Assembly (NCBI GenBank): GCA_949077035.1
Contig: CARUPR010000007.1
Span: forward strand, 1 to 64,000
From: an uncultured Eubacteriales bacterium
GTDB lineage: Bacteria > Bacillota > Clostridia > Christensenellales > UBA1242
Direction: 5' to 3'
DNA length: 64,000 bases
In this document: piece by piece, positions 35,447 to 43,412 of the stretch
How the letters are laid out: every line of letters starts with the position of its first letter
How positions within the stretch are numbered: the first letter of the stretch is position 1
Notes under the pieces: model-generated
Database searches by the model: none
The model's input: the letters and a program-made list of their open reading frames with translations, nothing else
What the model was told of the DNA's origin: nothing
Made by a program: the position numbers and the translations under genes

Positions 35447-36635
35447 ATTTCTCAGTATTATATTTATTTTTTATATTATTTTTCCCACATACACACTTAA
35501 CTATTGTGATTATTGGACCAAATGTGTGAATTATAAAAAATATAAAATCTGTAAAAACAGTAAATATCGAATATCTATTTTTGATATATCCTTTCTTTTT
35601 CAAAACTATATAACTTAAGAAATTTAATACAGTTATGTATATAAAAGTTAGCGCACCTATACCAACAGAATACCAAAAATTGCAGTAAAAGCCCAATGTA
35701 AAACCTAAAACAATAAGATAAGGAAATAACAGCCAACTTAAAGCAGCCTTAAAGTTAAAACATGCCAGAATGAAATTTTTAATATTTTTCTCACCTTTTG
35801 AAAAATAACTAAATGCATAAAGCGGCCCATTAAACCATGTCGACTGCTGCTTTATATATATTTTGGTATTCTTAGCAAATCCCGCCCTTTCCATGTATGG
35901 AATGGGTTTTATTCCCCCTCCTTTAGATAATATTCTATATCCAAGTTCATTATCTTCATTTATTTCTTTATCACTCCAATAACCATATTTTTCAATGTCC
36001 TTTTTATATATAAAAAAACCATGACCAATACTATATGTAAAATTTAATATGCTATGTTTTTGACTATACTTTCCCATTTCATAGATTAGTGACCATCTAT
36101 TTTGCCAATTCTGAGCACTTGCATTAATCAGATGCAATTTATCATCAAAATATGAAACTTGCTGTAAGGCAACCCCATATTTTATATTCGCACAAACATA
36201 TTTAAAAGTCCTTTCATCTGGAAAAGAGTCAACATTGTATATTCCAACTATATCATCTTGAGAAAAAAATTGAGCAGCGTAATTTAGCTGAGTTGCCATT
36301 GTCCCTTCTAAATTAGGGCAATTTAAAAGGTTTATATTTGAGGGCTTAAGCTCTTCTAAAAGTTTTCTAACCTTGTTGAAGGTCTTCCCATCCTTTTCCT
36401 TACTGGTAGTGACATAAACAACTTCGCAAAAATCTTTTAATTTCATAAAATATCTTACACTTTTTTCAACGATATTCACTTCATTCATAATAGGAATTAT
36501 AATCTTTATTTTTTGCAGATTCTTTACTTCTTTTTCTTTTTTCTTTAAAAATGAATATGCAAAAATCAACCTTACTATAGATTTTAAAATCGCAAAAGTA
36601 ATAATGAAAAGAACAATTATTATAAAAACTAACAT
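35445..36635 (-). CDS. Membrane family 2 glycosyltransferase
   Basis: 396 residues. An N-terminal membrane helix (about 3-28) is followed by a GT-A domain: KIIIPIMNEVNIV at the start, a DxD-like YNVDSFPDERTF, acceptor-site NEDNELGYRILSKGG, and QQSTWFNGP in place of the processive QxxRW. Two to four membrane helices (about 290-380) end the protein. It therefore works at the inner face of the membrane, probably adding one sugar to a lipid- or metabolite-linked acceptor. It is the last gene of the five-gene operon, overlapping the kinase gene by 7 bp. SD GGAGG. Confidence 0.85.
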   Translation of the reverse strand: MLVFIIIVLFIITFAILKSIVRLIFAYSFLKKKEKEVKNLQKIKIIIPIMNEVNIVEKSVRYFMKLKDFCEVVYVTTSKEKDGKTFNKVRKLLEELKPSNINLLNCPNLEGTMATQLNYAAQFFSQDDIVGIYNVDSFPDERTFKYVCANIKYGVALQQVSYFDDKLHLINASAQNWQNRWSLIYEMGKYSQKHSILNFTYSIGHGFFIYKKDIEKYGYWSDKEINEDNELGYRILSKGGGIKPIPYMERAGFAKNTKIYIKQQSTWFNGPLYAFSYFSKGEKNIKNFILACFNFKAALSWLLFPYLIVLGFTLGFYCNFWYSVGIGALTFIYITVLNFLSYIVLKKKGYIKNRYSIFTVFTDFIFFIIHTFGPIITIVKCVCGKNNIKNKYNTEK

Positions 36636-37516
36636 TTATTCCCTCCATAACCTTCTAAAATATCGATTAGTAAAATTTCTTCAATATCAAAATTAAAATC
36701 CAACTTTAAAGCTTCAAAATTATAATTTTTTAAAAAAGCAACAACGCTTTTATAATCAAATGATATAGCAATGTTGATATTTTTTGATATTTCATTTATA
36801 AATTCTTTCCGTTTAGTGGTTGATAATTTATCACTGATATAGAAAAAAGAATATAAAAAATCAAAATCTATTTCGTTTTTATCAATAAAATATCTTTTTT
36901 TAAACTCGCTTATATCAAAAACATTTGGCGTCCAACTTTTCATAAATTTAATATTGGTATAATTATTTTGATTTTCAATAAAACAATTTGCAAAAGCTTT
37001 CCCGTCTAATTTAATAATTTGCCTTAAATAGGAAGATTCAACAATCTCTTTCTTTAGTGTATTTCCAAGAAAAAATTTATTATAAAATAGATAATAATCA
37101 TATTTTACCAATGACTTTTGAGTCTTTTTAAATTCAGCATTTTCTTCATAATATCCATTTATTTGATTATATGGCAACAATAAAAAATAAATTTGTTCTG
37201 GAATAATAACCTTTCTCTTTTTAATAAGTTTTGAAATTTTTCTTATAAAGTATTCTTTATCCTGTTTATTTAATAAATCTGTATAATAAGTATAAGCAAG
37301 CGTTGAAAAAATTGACCTATCAGTTATAGTATTAGGCGAAACATTTTTTGCCTTTTTTATCTCTTCATTTATATAATATTCTTGAAGCTCAAACTGACTT
37401 AATCCCTCTTTAAAAGGTGTTTCCGAAATTAAAACAAACTCTGGGTGTTGTTTTATATACCTATTAGCAAAAGTTGTTTTACCTGTGTTCACATTTCCTT
37501 CAAGAGCTATTATCAT
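36629..37516 (-). CDS. P-loop kinase (deoxynucleoside-kinase-like)
   Basis: 295 residues. It starts with strand and P-loop MIIALEGNVNTGKTTFANRY (Walker A GxxxxGKT at residues 7-14). Residues 60-75 contain TITDRSIFSTLAYTYY, equivalent to the DR(S) motif of deoxynucleoside and thymidylate kinases. The last ~90 residues are a helical extension not seen in those enzymes. It overlaps the upstream radical SAM gene by 4 bases (ATGA) and the glycosyltransferase by 7. It likely phosphorylates the operon's metabolite or a nucleoside precursor; the substrate is inferred only from fold. Confidence 0.75.
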   Translation of the reverse strand: MIIALEGNVNTGKTTFANRYIKQHPEFVLISETPFKEGLSQFELQEYYINEEIKKAKNVSPNTITDRSIFSTLAYTYYTDLLNKQDKEYFIRKISKLIKKRKVIIPEQIYFLLLPYNQINGYYEENAEFKKTQKSLVKYDYYLFYNKFFLGNTLKKEIVESSYLRQIIKLDGKAFANCFIENQNNYTNIKFMKSWTPNVFDISEFKKRYFIDKNEIDFDFLYSFFYISDKLSTTKRKEFINEISKNINIAISFDYKSVVAFLKNYNFEALKLDFNFDIEEILLIDILEGYGGNKC

Positions 37517-38979
37517 AAGTTATAACTCTCTTTCCCATGTGGAAGCATCTTTGCAATTTTTATATCACATTTTTTAAGCTTATTAAAAAATCTATAGTAA
37601 TTTACTTCGCTTTTAGCATACAAAGTTTTTAAAATAAAAACATCTTTTTCTGAATAGTCAAGATTTAGAAATACCTTTTTTATTACGTCATACAAACTAT
37701 CATTTATTTCTTCAATGACTTTTTTACTATCTTCAAGCTCTTTTATATAATCATCTTGTCTACTATATTTATAGAGAATAGCTCTTGCAAGCGTAATACC
37801 ATTAAAGAATTGTTCAAAAATTCTTATATCTATATGAGATAATAAACCAACAAGAGCGCTATGAGCTTCTGATACTTTTTCATCATCAAATTTATAATTA
37901 TAAGCTATATCCACCTTATCGCTTTCATTTTTAAACAACAATTTCTCTTTTTTATATGAAGGCAAAATTCTAATTTTTTCAAGTAAAATCCCCAATCTAA
38001 AAAGTTTTTTAATGCTTTTTAAATAATCTATATTGACAAAGAGGTTTTGATAACTTAGCTCTTTATAGAATAAAATAAAACCTATGTGAAAACTTATATT
38101 AAAATGGTTAAGTTTTTCTATCATAATTTCTGCCAAACTTGTTGACACATTTTTTGAATAAAAACTAGCAAAATCTTTGGCTGCATTTTCAACCCCAAAG
38201 AACACGCGAACAAGACCAATTTCACTAAGTTTGCTTAAAATTTCATCTGGCATAATAGGCTGTAAAGCAAGATAAATATAAAAACAAAAATCTAAACCTC
38301 TTTTTTTAACTTTTTCGTAGAATTCTTCTACTCTTTTGTTATCACTTTCATTTTTCCAAAATACACAATCATTAAAAATAAAAAATCTTTTTCCACGCTT
38401 TATAAGCTCTTCAATTTCGTCAACCAAACTATCTATCGATTTCTCAAAATATGGCAATTTCAAAATGTTGATATGACAAAAATCGCATCTATATTTGCAT
38501 CCTAAACTAGCTTCTATATTTATATAACTGCCTTCTTCTTTCATTTCGATTTCTCTGTCGATATCACATATTATTGAAGATTTATTGATTTTTTCGCCGA
38601 TTTTTGGAAAATTTTCGTCAACATCTGCCCAATTTTGTAAATCAAAAAGTTTAAAATTTAATTTTTTCTCTTCAATTCTTTCTCTGTTAATTTGAGAAAA
38701 TACACCAGTCAAATACATTTCAATATTTAAGTTTTTATTTAATTCTGACAATAGTCTAATGCCATACTCATAATCTTTAAAATTACATTTATATATAATT
38801 TTGTCATATTTATCAAAACTGGCACATTCTTTTAAATTTTGCCCATAATCAGACAAAGATAAAAGATGTAAGTCAACCTCATAGCCTTTTTTGTGTAAAT
38901 ATGCTGAAAGTTTGCCCACAGACAATGACCCTGCTGACTGCGAAAATAGAGTTCTAAAAAAATATATTCCTATTTTCAT
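37513..38979 (-). CDS. B12-binding-domain radical SAM enzyme
   Basis: 488 residues. The N-terminal ~140 residues resemble a cobalamin-binding domain (KIGIYFFRTLFSQSAGSLSVGKLSAYLHKKGYEVDLHLL), although the DxHxxG cobalt ligand motif is not seen. The radical SAM domain follows (about 150-370) with the cluster motif CKYRCDFC (C-x3-C-x2-C) and GVENAAKDF as the SAM-binding strand. A ~110-residue helical C-terminus is of unknown function. It lies 15 bp after the SPASM radical SAM gene. Enzymes of this class do methylations, ring contractions or other difficult C-C chemistry; the product here is unknown. Confidence 0.82.
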   Translation of the reverse strand: MKIGIYFFRTLFSQSAGSLSVGKLSAYLHKKGYEVDLHLLSLSDYGQNLKECASFDKYDKIIYKCNFKDYEYGIRLLSELNKNLNIEMYLTGVFSQINRERIEEKKLNFKLFDLQNWADVDENFPKIGEKINKSSIICDIDREIEMKEEGSYINIEASLGCKYRCDFCHINILKLPYFEKSIDSLVDEIEELIKRGKRFFIFNDCVFWKNESDNKRVEEFYEKVKKRGLDFCFYIYLALQPIMPDEILSKLSEIGLVRVFFGVENAAKDFASFYSKNVSTSLAEIMIEKLNHFNISFHIGFILFYKELSYQNLFVNIDYLKSIKKLFRLGILLEKIRILPSYKKEKLLFKNESDKVDIAYNYKFDDEKVSEAHSALVGLLSHIDIRIFEQFFNGITLARAILYKYSRQDDYIKELEDSKKVIEEINDSLYDVIKKVFLNLDYSEKDVFILKTLYAKSEVNYYRFFNKLKKCDIKIAKMLPHGKESYNL

Positions 38980-38994
38980 TGATTTCTCCTACTC

Positions 38995-39849
38995 CTATTT
39001 TTTATGTGCAAGTTTACAATTGCAACAAAGTTCTGGCGCTTTTTTATCATTGCTAAATAAACTATCTCTTAAATTTTGATAAATCTTACCATTCCATATT
39101 TCTTTTATTGTAGAATCATGTATATTGCCAACTTTAAATTCATTTGACCAATCTTGGCAACAAAAAATCACATCCCCATTTGCGAGAATATGTATTCGCT
39201 CTGAAGGCCTGAACTGCTCGCAAAAGTTAACTGAATCATTATAAAAATTGTTTGATTTTTTGGCAACATTCTTTGCCCTATCCAAAAATCCCCATCTACA
39301 AAATTGATAACCGAGTTTTTCTACAAAATCTTGCATTTCATTAAATTCAACCTCTTCTATAGTTCCATCATCAATCACTACTATAGACCTTTTGGTTTGA
39401 GAGTCTTTAAAAATTTCTGCAATTGTTTTTATATTTTGTAAAACTTTTTCTCTATTTAATGTAGGCATAAATCTCTTATAAGTATCTCCATAAAAGCCGA
39501 ACATACTTATTCTTAGTTCTGTCAATTTAATCTTGGCAAGCTTCTCTATTTTTTCTTGGTCAAGTAATGCTGCATTGGTTGAAATTTCTATTTCGCCATC
39601 ATAACATAATCTCAAGCGTTCAAGTTTATCTATAAAATTTCTATCTGTAAAAGGTTCATTGTTAAGATATGGTATTATTCGTTCAGGTTTCTCTAATTGA
39701 ATTTCTTGCAAAAACTTTGAAAAAAGTTCATCTTCCATAAAATGCTTATCATAATGCATATCTTTGTATGGGCAAATAGTGCAAGAAGAATTACATAAAT
39801 TGTTAAATTGAATTTCTATTACTTTTGGAAAACTTATTAATTCTTTCAT
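38995..39849 (-). CDS. Radical SAM/SPASM protein
   Basis: 284 residues. The cluster motif CNSSCTIC (C-x3-C-x2-C) is near residue 18, in IEIQFNNLCNSSCTICPY. The C-terminal SPASM region has Cys at NFCEQFRPSERIHILANGDVIFCC and at PELCCNCK, fitting one or two auxiliary clusters. SPASM enzymes modify peptides, sugars or nucleosides. No small precursor-peptide gene was found in the operon, so a non-peptide substrate is as likely as a RiPP. It starts inside the stop of the upstream kinase gene (TAATG) with SD AAAGGGA. Confidence 0.85.
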   Translation of the reverse strand: MKELISFPKVIEIQFNNLCNSSCTICPYKDMHYDKHFMEDELFSKFLQEIQLEKPERIIPYLNNEPFTDRNFIDKLERLRLCYDGEIEISTNAALLDQEKIEKLAKIKLTELRISMFGFYGDTYKRFMPTLNREKVLQNIKTIAEIFKDSQTKRSIVVIDDGTIEEVEFNEMQDFVEKLGYQFCRWGFLDRAKNVAKKSNNFYNDSVNFCEQFRPSERIHILANGDVIFCCQDWSNEFKVGNIHDSTIKEIWNGKIYQNLRDSLFSNDKKAPELCCNCKLAHKK

Positions 39850-40472
39850 TACAAATCCCTTTCATCATAATCTTCATACATATATTCTTTTTCTCTATCA
39901 ATTACCATTTTTGCCCAATTAAAAACCTGTTCTGAATTCAAATTGTCTGTATTAATAAAATGAGTATTAAGACCTCTAGCGGCAGCGTATTTTCTCGCAC
40001 CTTCACTTGATAGAGATAAAACTTCTTGATTATTTAAATCTGCTATATCACCACGTTTTGCCAGTCTTTCCATTCTTTTATCTTTACTAGCGTCTAACAA
40101 TATACTTACATCAAAGCCAGCACCCATTTCAAGATATTTATCAAATACATTTTCACTAGTTGAATCACCATTAAAGATATAGCAGGATAAAATCCCCCTA
40201 TCTATTATATAATCATTTCCGTCAGTCAAAATTTCTTTTAAATATACTAAAAATTTACAAACAAAATCCGCTTTTTCAGCATTTGAATGATGAGAGGTAA
40301 ATATTTCTTTCATTTTTTCATTTGCCATTCTTTTCCAATCGCAGTCAGAAAATTTTCTTTCATAATATGTATATATAGGTTTATCAATAACTTTACAATT
40401 GTAGTGCTCAGCAAGTCTTTTAACTAATGTGCTTTTTCCTACTCCATCAGCACCATCTACAGTTATTATCAT
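39849..40472 (-). CDS. Thymidylate-kinase-like P-loop protein
   Basis: 207 residues, the size of dTMP kinases. Walker A is DGADGVGKSTLVKRL (residues about 5-19); the DR motif is YIIDRGILSCYIF (about 90); the lid-like stretch is KDKRMERLAKRGD. It begins MIITVDGADG like its neighbour at 36629 but is a different family. First gene of the operon, 22 bp from its -10 element, SD GCGAGG. The acidic end YEDYDERDL closely resembles the end of the protein at 55646. Probably a nucleotide (or metabolite) kinase dedicated to the pathway rather than the housekeeping tmk; not proven. Confidence 0.78.
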   Translation of the reverse strand: MIITVDGADGVGKSTLVKRLAEHYNCKVIDKPIYTYYERKFSDCDWKRMANEKMKEIFTSHHSNAEKADFVCKFLVYLKEILTDGNDYIIDRGILSCYIFNGDSTSENVFDKYLEMGAGFDVSILLDASKDKRMERLAKRGDIADLNNQEVLSLSSEGARKYAAARGLNTHFINTDNLNSEQVFNWAKMVIDREKEYMYEDYDERDL

Positions 40473-40493
40473 ATTTACCTCGCTTTTTTTACA

Positions 40494-40522
40494 ATAATAT
40501 CATACTATAGCCAACAAGTCAA
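40494..40522 (-). promoter_or_regulatory. Promoter of the kinase/radical SAM operon
   Basis: TTGACT (40522-40517), 17-bp spacer, TATTAT (40499-40494). A second copy of TATTGACTT lies about 22 bp further upstream, a possible activator site. Confidence 0.65.
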
Positions 40523-40562
40523 TACCAAAATCATTAAGTCAATACTAAAGCAGGAAAAACAA

Positions 40563-41192
40563 TTAATCTTCTCTATCAATTTCTTCTATTAATTTATAAA
40601 TTTCTTTTGCTAATTTTTTGTGAGACTGGGATGTTAAATGGACACCATCGCTACCATGTTCTAAACATTCATTACTCACAAAATAACAATTCTCAAGTTC
40701 TGCCAACCTTTTGTAATATAGGTTAAATTCCTTAGATTTTTCGGTTGCGCCATCAAAACCTTCAAATTTTGTTTCGTCAATTATACATGGTGCCACTATA
40801 ATAATTTTTGGACATACAATTAAATAATTCGCCATTTTTTCTCTAAGAAAATCAATATAATGTATTTTTAAATTTTGAGCCAAATCTTTACAAGTCTTAT
40901 TAAACTTAAATTTCAAATCATTTGTGCCAAGCATTAAAATAATATAATCAATAGGGTCATGAGAAAATACACATTGAGCAAAAAATTTAGCTCCATTTCG
41001 ATTTCCTTTTGGCTCTTTAATATCATCACAAGCTACTGTTCTTGCTCTAAGGCCTTCTTCTGCAACATCCCAGCCTTCACCAAGCAACTTATTAAGCACT
41101 TTAGGGAATCTGATATTTTCATCAAATCTATCATTTATAGTCGATGGAACAGCACCCCAAGTATTTGAATCGCCATAGCATAAAATTCTCAT
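40563..41192 (-). CDS. SGNH/GDSL hydrolase
   Basis: 209 residues from the ATG at 41192 (SD AGAGG). Block I is ILCYGDSNTWGAVP with the Ser nucleophile, block III LMLGTNDLKFKF, and block V DGVHLTSQSHKKLA with the Asp-His pair. SGNH enzymes hydrolyse esters, often O-acetyl or acyl groups on sugars or lipids. No signal peptide, so intracellular. It ends 90 bp before the radical SAM operon and is transcribed towards it, so some readthrough is possible even though the operon has its own promoter. Confidence 0.87.
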   Translation of the reverse strand: MRILCYGDSNTWGAVPSTINDRFDENIRFPKVLNKLLGEGWDVAEEGLRARTVACDDIKEPKGNRNGAKFFAQCVFSHDPIDYIILMLGTNDLKFKFNKTCKDLAQNLKIHYIDFLREKMANYLIVCPKIIIVAPCIIDETKFEGFDGATEKSKEFNLYYKRLAELENCYFVSNECLEHGSDGVHLTSQSHKKLAKEIYKLIEEIDRED

Positions 41193-41247
41193 AATCAACA
41201 CCTCTCATATATTTTATCATAAATTCCAAATAATTCCAACTAAAAAA

Positions 41248-41338
41248 TACGAACCCTTACAAATCGCTTGTGTTCGTATAATTTTATCTTTCAAAAATGC
41301 AATCTAAATTGATGCTTAAGCCTTTTTTAGCATCAATT
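41248..41338 (-). terminator. Two hairpins after the VWA gene
   Basis: ATACGAAC / GTTCGTAT (41248-41279) and AATTGATGCT / AGCATCAATT (41307-41338). The second lies 48 bp past the stop. Either could terminate the MoxR-VWA operon. Confidence 0.55.
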
Positions 41339-41385
41339 ATATTGCAACACTTAATTTATTATTGTTTTTAATGCAAAAAACATTA

Positions 41386-43020
41386 TTACATTGACAGCTC
41401 AGGCTCGTCATCCTCAAGCATTGCACCGACCATATTTTCCAAATCCTTTGGATAAATATCAATAACCTTTCCACAGCAAGGATTAAAATTTCTATTGCTG
41501 TAAACAAGCCAAATAACATTTGTGCCTTTAAGGTCTTCTTTCGGCATAGTCCCAGGAGCAGGATGACCATCTGTAAATACAATTTTGTTTACCTCTCGTT
41601 TTTTGCTGAAAGAACGAACTGCCAAATCCCAATCTTCAGTCCAAGCAGATTCTCCACGGGCATCACTTGGAATTTTGAAATTATCAATATCCCTATCAGA
41701 CTTAATCTCCACCATTCCCCAAAACTTTTCATTAAAACATCCAACTCGAAGTTTTGACTCTTTAAGCAAAGGTTTCAGCTGTCTCAAAAAGGCCTTTACC
41801 ATATCAAGCGACACAGAGCCAGACACGTCAATCATAACTTCTGTTTCAGCTTCATCTTCAATATCATTTTCTTCCAAGCGATAGGCATAATTATTTTCTG
41901 CCATAGAACGCCTTTGCGACCAAATTGTTTCAGTTTTCTCTACCTCTCGCCTTAAAAGAAGTTTCCAATCAATTATAGACTTGGCTTCACCAACTTCACC
42001 CAGTTCAATATTGCCATTTTCAGGCTTTTGAAAGGCTTTTTCTCTCATTTTTTCAAATCTCTGCCTTGCAATTTCTCGTCTTAACTCGCGATTTTCTGAA
42101 AACTCTGAATTCTCATTAAATCGAAAACTCTCTTCAAGCTTGACATCTTCAAACTCTGGCAAATCTGAATTGGATTGATATTTTGTATCTTTAGATTTCT
42201 CACTTGCTTGTTGACTTTCGTCAGAATTTTGTTTTTGACCTTCCCCGCTTTTTTGGCCTTTTCCACTTTGCATGCTTTCTTCAAAGGCCTTTTCCCAAAG
42301 ACTATGGTCATCAGCAAATTGGTTTCCGCCACCAGAATTTTGACCACTTTGAGAATTCTCGTCCTGACCAGATTGCTGACCTTGGCTATGCTGGCCTTGC
42401 CCATTTTCTTTTCCTTGCTCTTCATCAATCTGCTGACCTTGATTTTGACCGCCATTTTCATTCTGATTTTGACCGTCTTGACCATTTTGCTCTTGACTTT
42501 GCTGAGTGTTTTGACCATTCTGATTTTGACCGCCTTGACCATTCTGCCCTTGGTTTGACTGTCCATCTTGACCTTTGCCAGACTGCTTTTGTTTCTCGCT
42601 TTCTTTTAAAAGTATTTCATAAAATTCTTCAGAACTATACTTTAAGGCTTCAGGCATATTCACATAACCTTCCTTAATTTTAAATCCATCTCGCTCTAAA
42701 TTCGCATTTATTATGGCGTCAGTTGCCCTATTCCAAATATCAAGGTCACGCATCTTTCCATCTTTTCCATTAATTCTAAACATATGCTCAAACTTTATGT
42801 GCATAAGCTCATGTGCTGTGATGAAAAGTCTGTCGTCATCACTTAAACTCGCAAGATAGTCAGGGTCAAAGTAAACATTTTTCCCATCAGTCGCCGCAGT
42901 ATGATATTTTAAATTGGTTTTATATTCCAATCTTGCCTCTGCTATCTCGGTGGCAAAACGTGGATATCTGGCAATCATCAGTTTTTTTACATCTGAAAGA
43001 AGTTTTCTATCATATTCCAT
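41386..43020 (-). CDS. Metallopeptidase-like/VWA protein (DUF2201 type), partner of the MoxR ATPase
   Basis: 544 residues from the ATG at 43020 (SD AGAGG; a GTG at 43026 overlaps it). The N-terminal domain (about 1-140) has a zinc-peptidase motif, ITAHELMHIKFEH, and ends near EALKYSSEEFYEILL. A long Gln/Gly/Asn-rich linker (about 145-250) follows. The C-terminal VWA-like domain (about 390-544) has a MIDAS-type DVSGSVS plus FTDGHPAPG. This is the layout of DUF2201 proteins, which accompany MoxR ATPases. Here it follows the DGR-diversified ATPase and a small linker gene, so the three probably act as one machine. The substrate is unknown, and protease activity is inferred from HExxH only. Confidence 0.85.
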   Translation of the reverse strand: MEYDRKLLSDVKKLMIARYPRFATEIAEARLEYKTNLKYHTAATDGKNVYFDPDYLASLSDDDRLFITAHELMHIKFEHMFRINGKDGKMRDLDIWNRATDAIINANLERDGFKIKEGYVNMPEALKYSSEEFYEILLKESEKQKQSGKGQDGQSNQGQNGQGGQNQNGQNTQQSQEQNGQDGQNQNENGGQNQGQQIDEEQGKENGQGQHSQGQQSGQDENSQSGQNSGGGNQFADDHSLWEKAFEESMQSGKGQKSGEGQKQNSDESQQASEKSKDTKYQSNSDLPEFEDVKLEESFRFNENSEFSENRELRREIARQRFEKMREKAFQKPENGNIELGEVGEAKSIIDWKLLLRREVEKTETIWSQRRSMAENNYAYRLEENDIEDEAETEVMIDVSGSVSLDMVKAFLRQLKPLLKESKLRVGCFNEKFWGMVEIKSDRDIDNFKIPSDARGESAWTEDWDLAVRSFSKKREVNKIVFTDGHPAPGTMPKEDLKGTNVIWLVYSNRNFNPCCGKVIDIYPKDLENMVGAMLEDDEPELSM

Positions 43021-43028
43021 AGTCACCT

Positions 43029-43412
43029 CTAAAATGCCACTACTGCAAAATGATAAAGCTGTGGCGATACATTTTTTAAAGCCAAGTTATCTTTCACTGT
43101 GAAAACAATTATGCAATTTTCTGGCAGAAAATAACCATTAAATTCTCTATCTTTCACAAGAGCGACATATCTATCTTGCCTCTCAGTGGAAATCTCGTCA
43201 ATGCCTGTGATGACAAAATAACAAAGCTCATTTGTTTTACTTTTCGCTTCCACTTTATCTGCAAAGGGTGGTTTAACCCCTGCAAAAAGGAAGCTATCAC
43301 TTACACCCGCTTTCATAGAAATAACAGAAGGAAGTTTTTTATATTCATCAGTTCTTACAATCACACAGGTTGCTTTTGAATTACGCTGCAAGTCAATTAA
43401 GGCTTTATTCAT
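43029..43412 (-). CDS. Small third component of the MoxR-VWA operon
   Basis: 127 residues from the ATG at 43412, which overlaps the ATPase stop (TGATG); SD AAGGAGG lies nine bases upstream. A compact alpha/beta protein (ATCVIVRTDEYKKLPSVISMKAG, CYFVITGIDEIS, CIIVFTVKDNLALKN) with no membrane segment. The VWA gene follows eight bases after its stop. No family recognised. Its position between ATPase and VWA partner suggests an adaptor or the third part of a ternary system, which is inference from gene order. Confidence 0.75.
   Translation of the reverse strand: MNKALIDLQRNSKATCVIVRTDEYKKLPSVISMKAGVSDSFLFAGVKPPFADKVEAKSKTNELCYFVITGIDEISTERQDRYVALVKDREFNGYFLPENCIIVFTVKDNLALKNVSPQLYHFAVVAF

Noticed and set aside
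40473..40562. Hidden RiPP precursor peptide gene upstream of the radical SAM operon
   Set aside because: The 90-bp gap holds only the promoter and repeats of TATTGACTT; no SD-preceded short frame was found.
42175..42677. Leu/Thr- and Phe/Asp-rich plus-strand frames opposite the VWA linker
   Set aside because: They are the complement of the Gln/Asn/Gly-rich linker repeats in the VWA gene, not separate genes.
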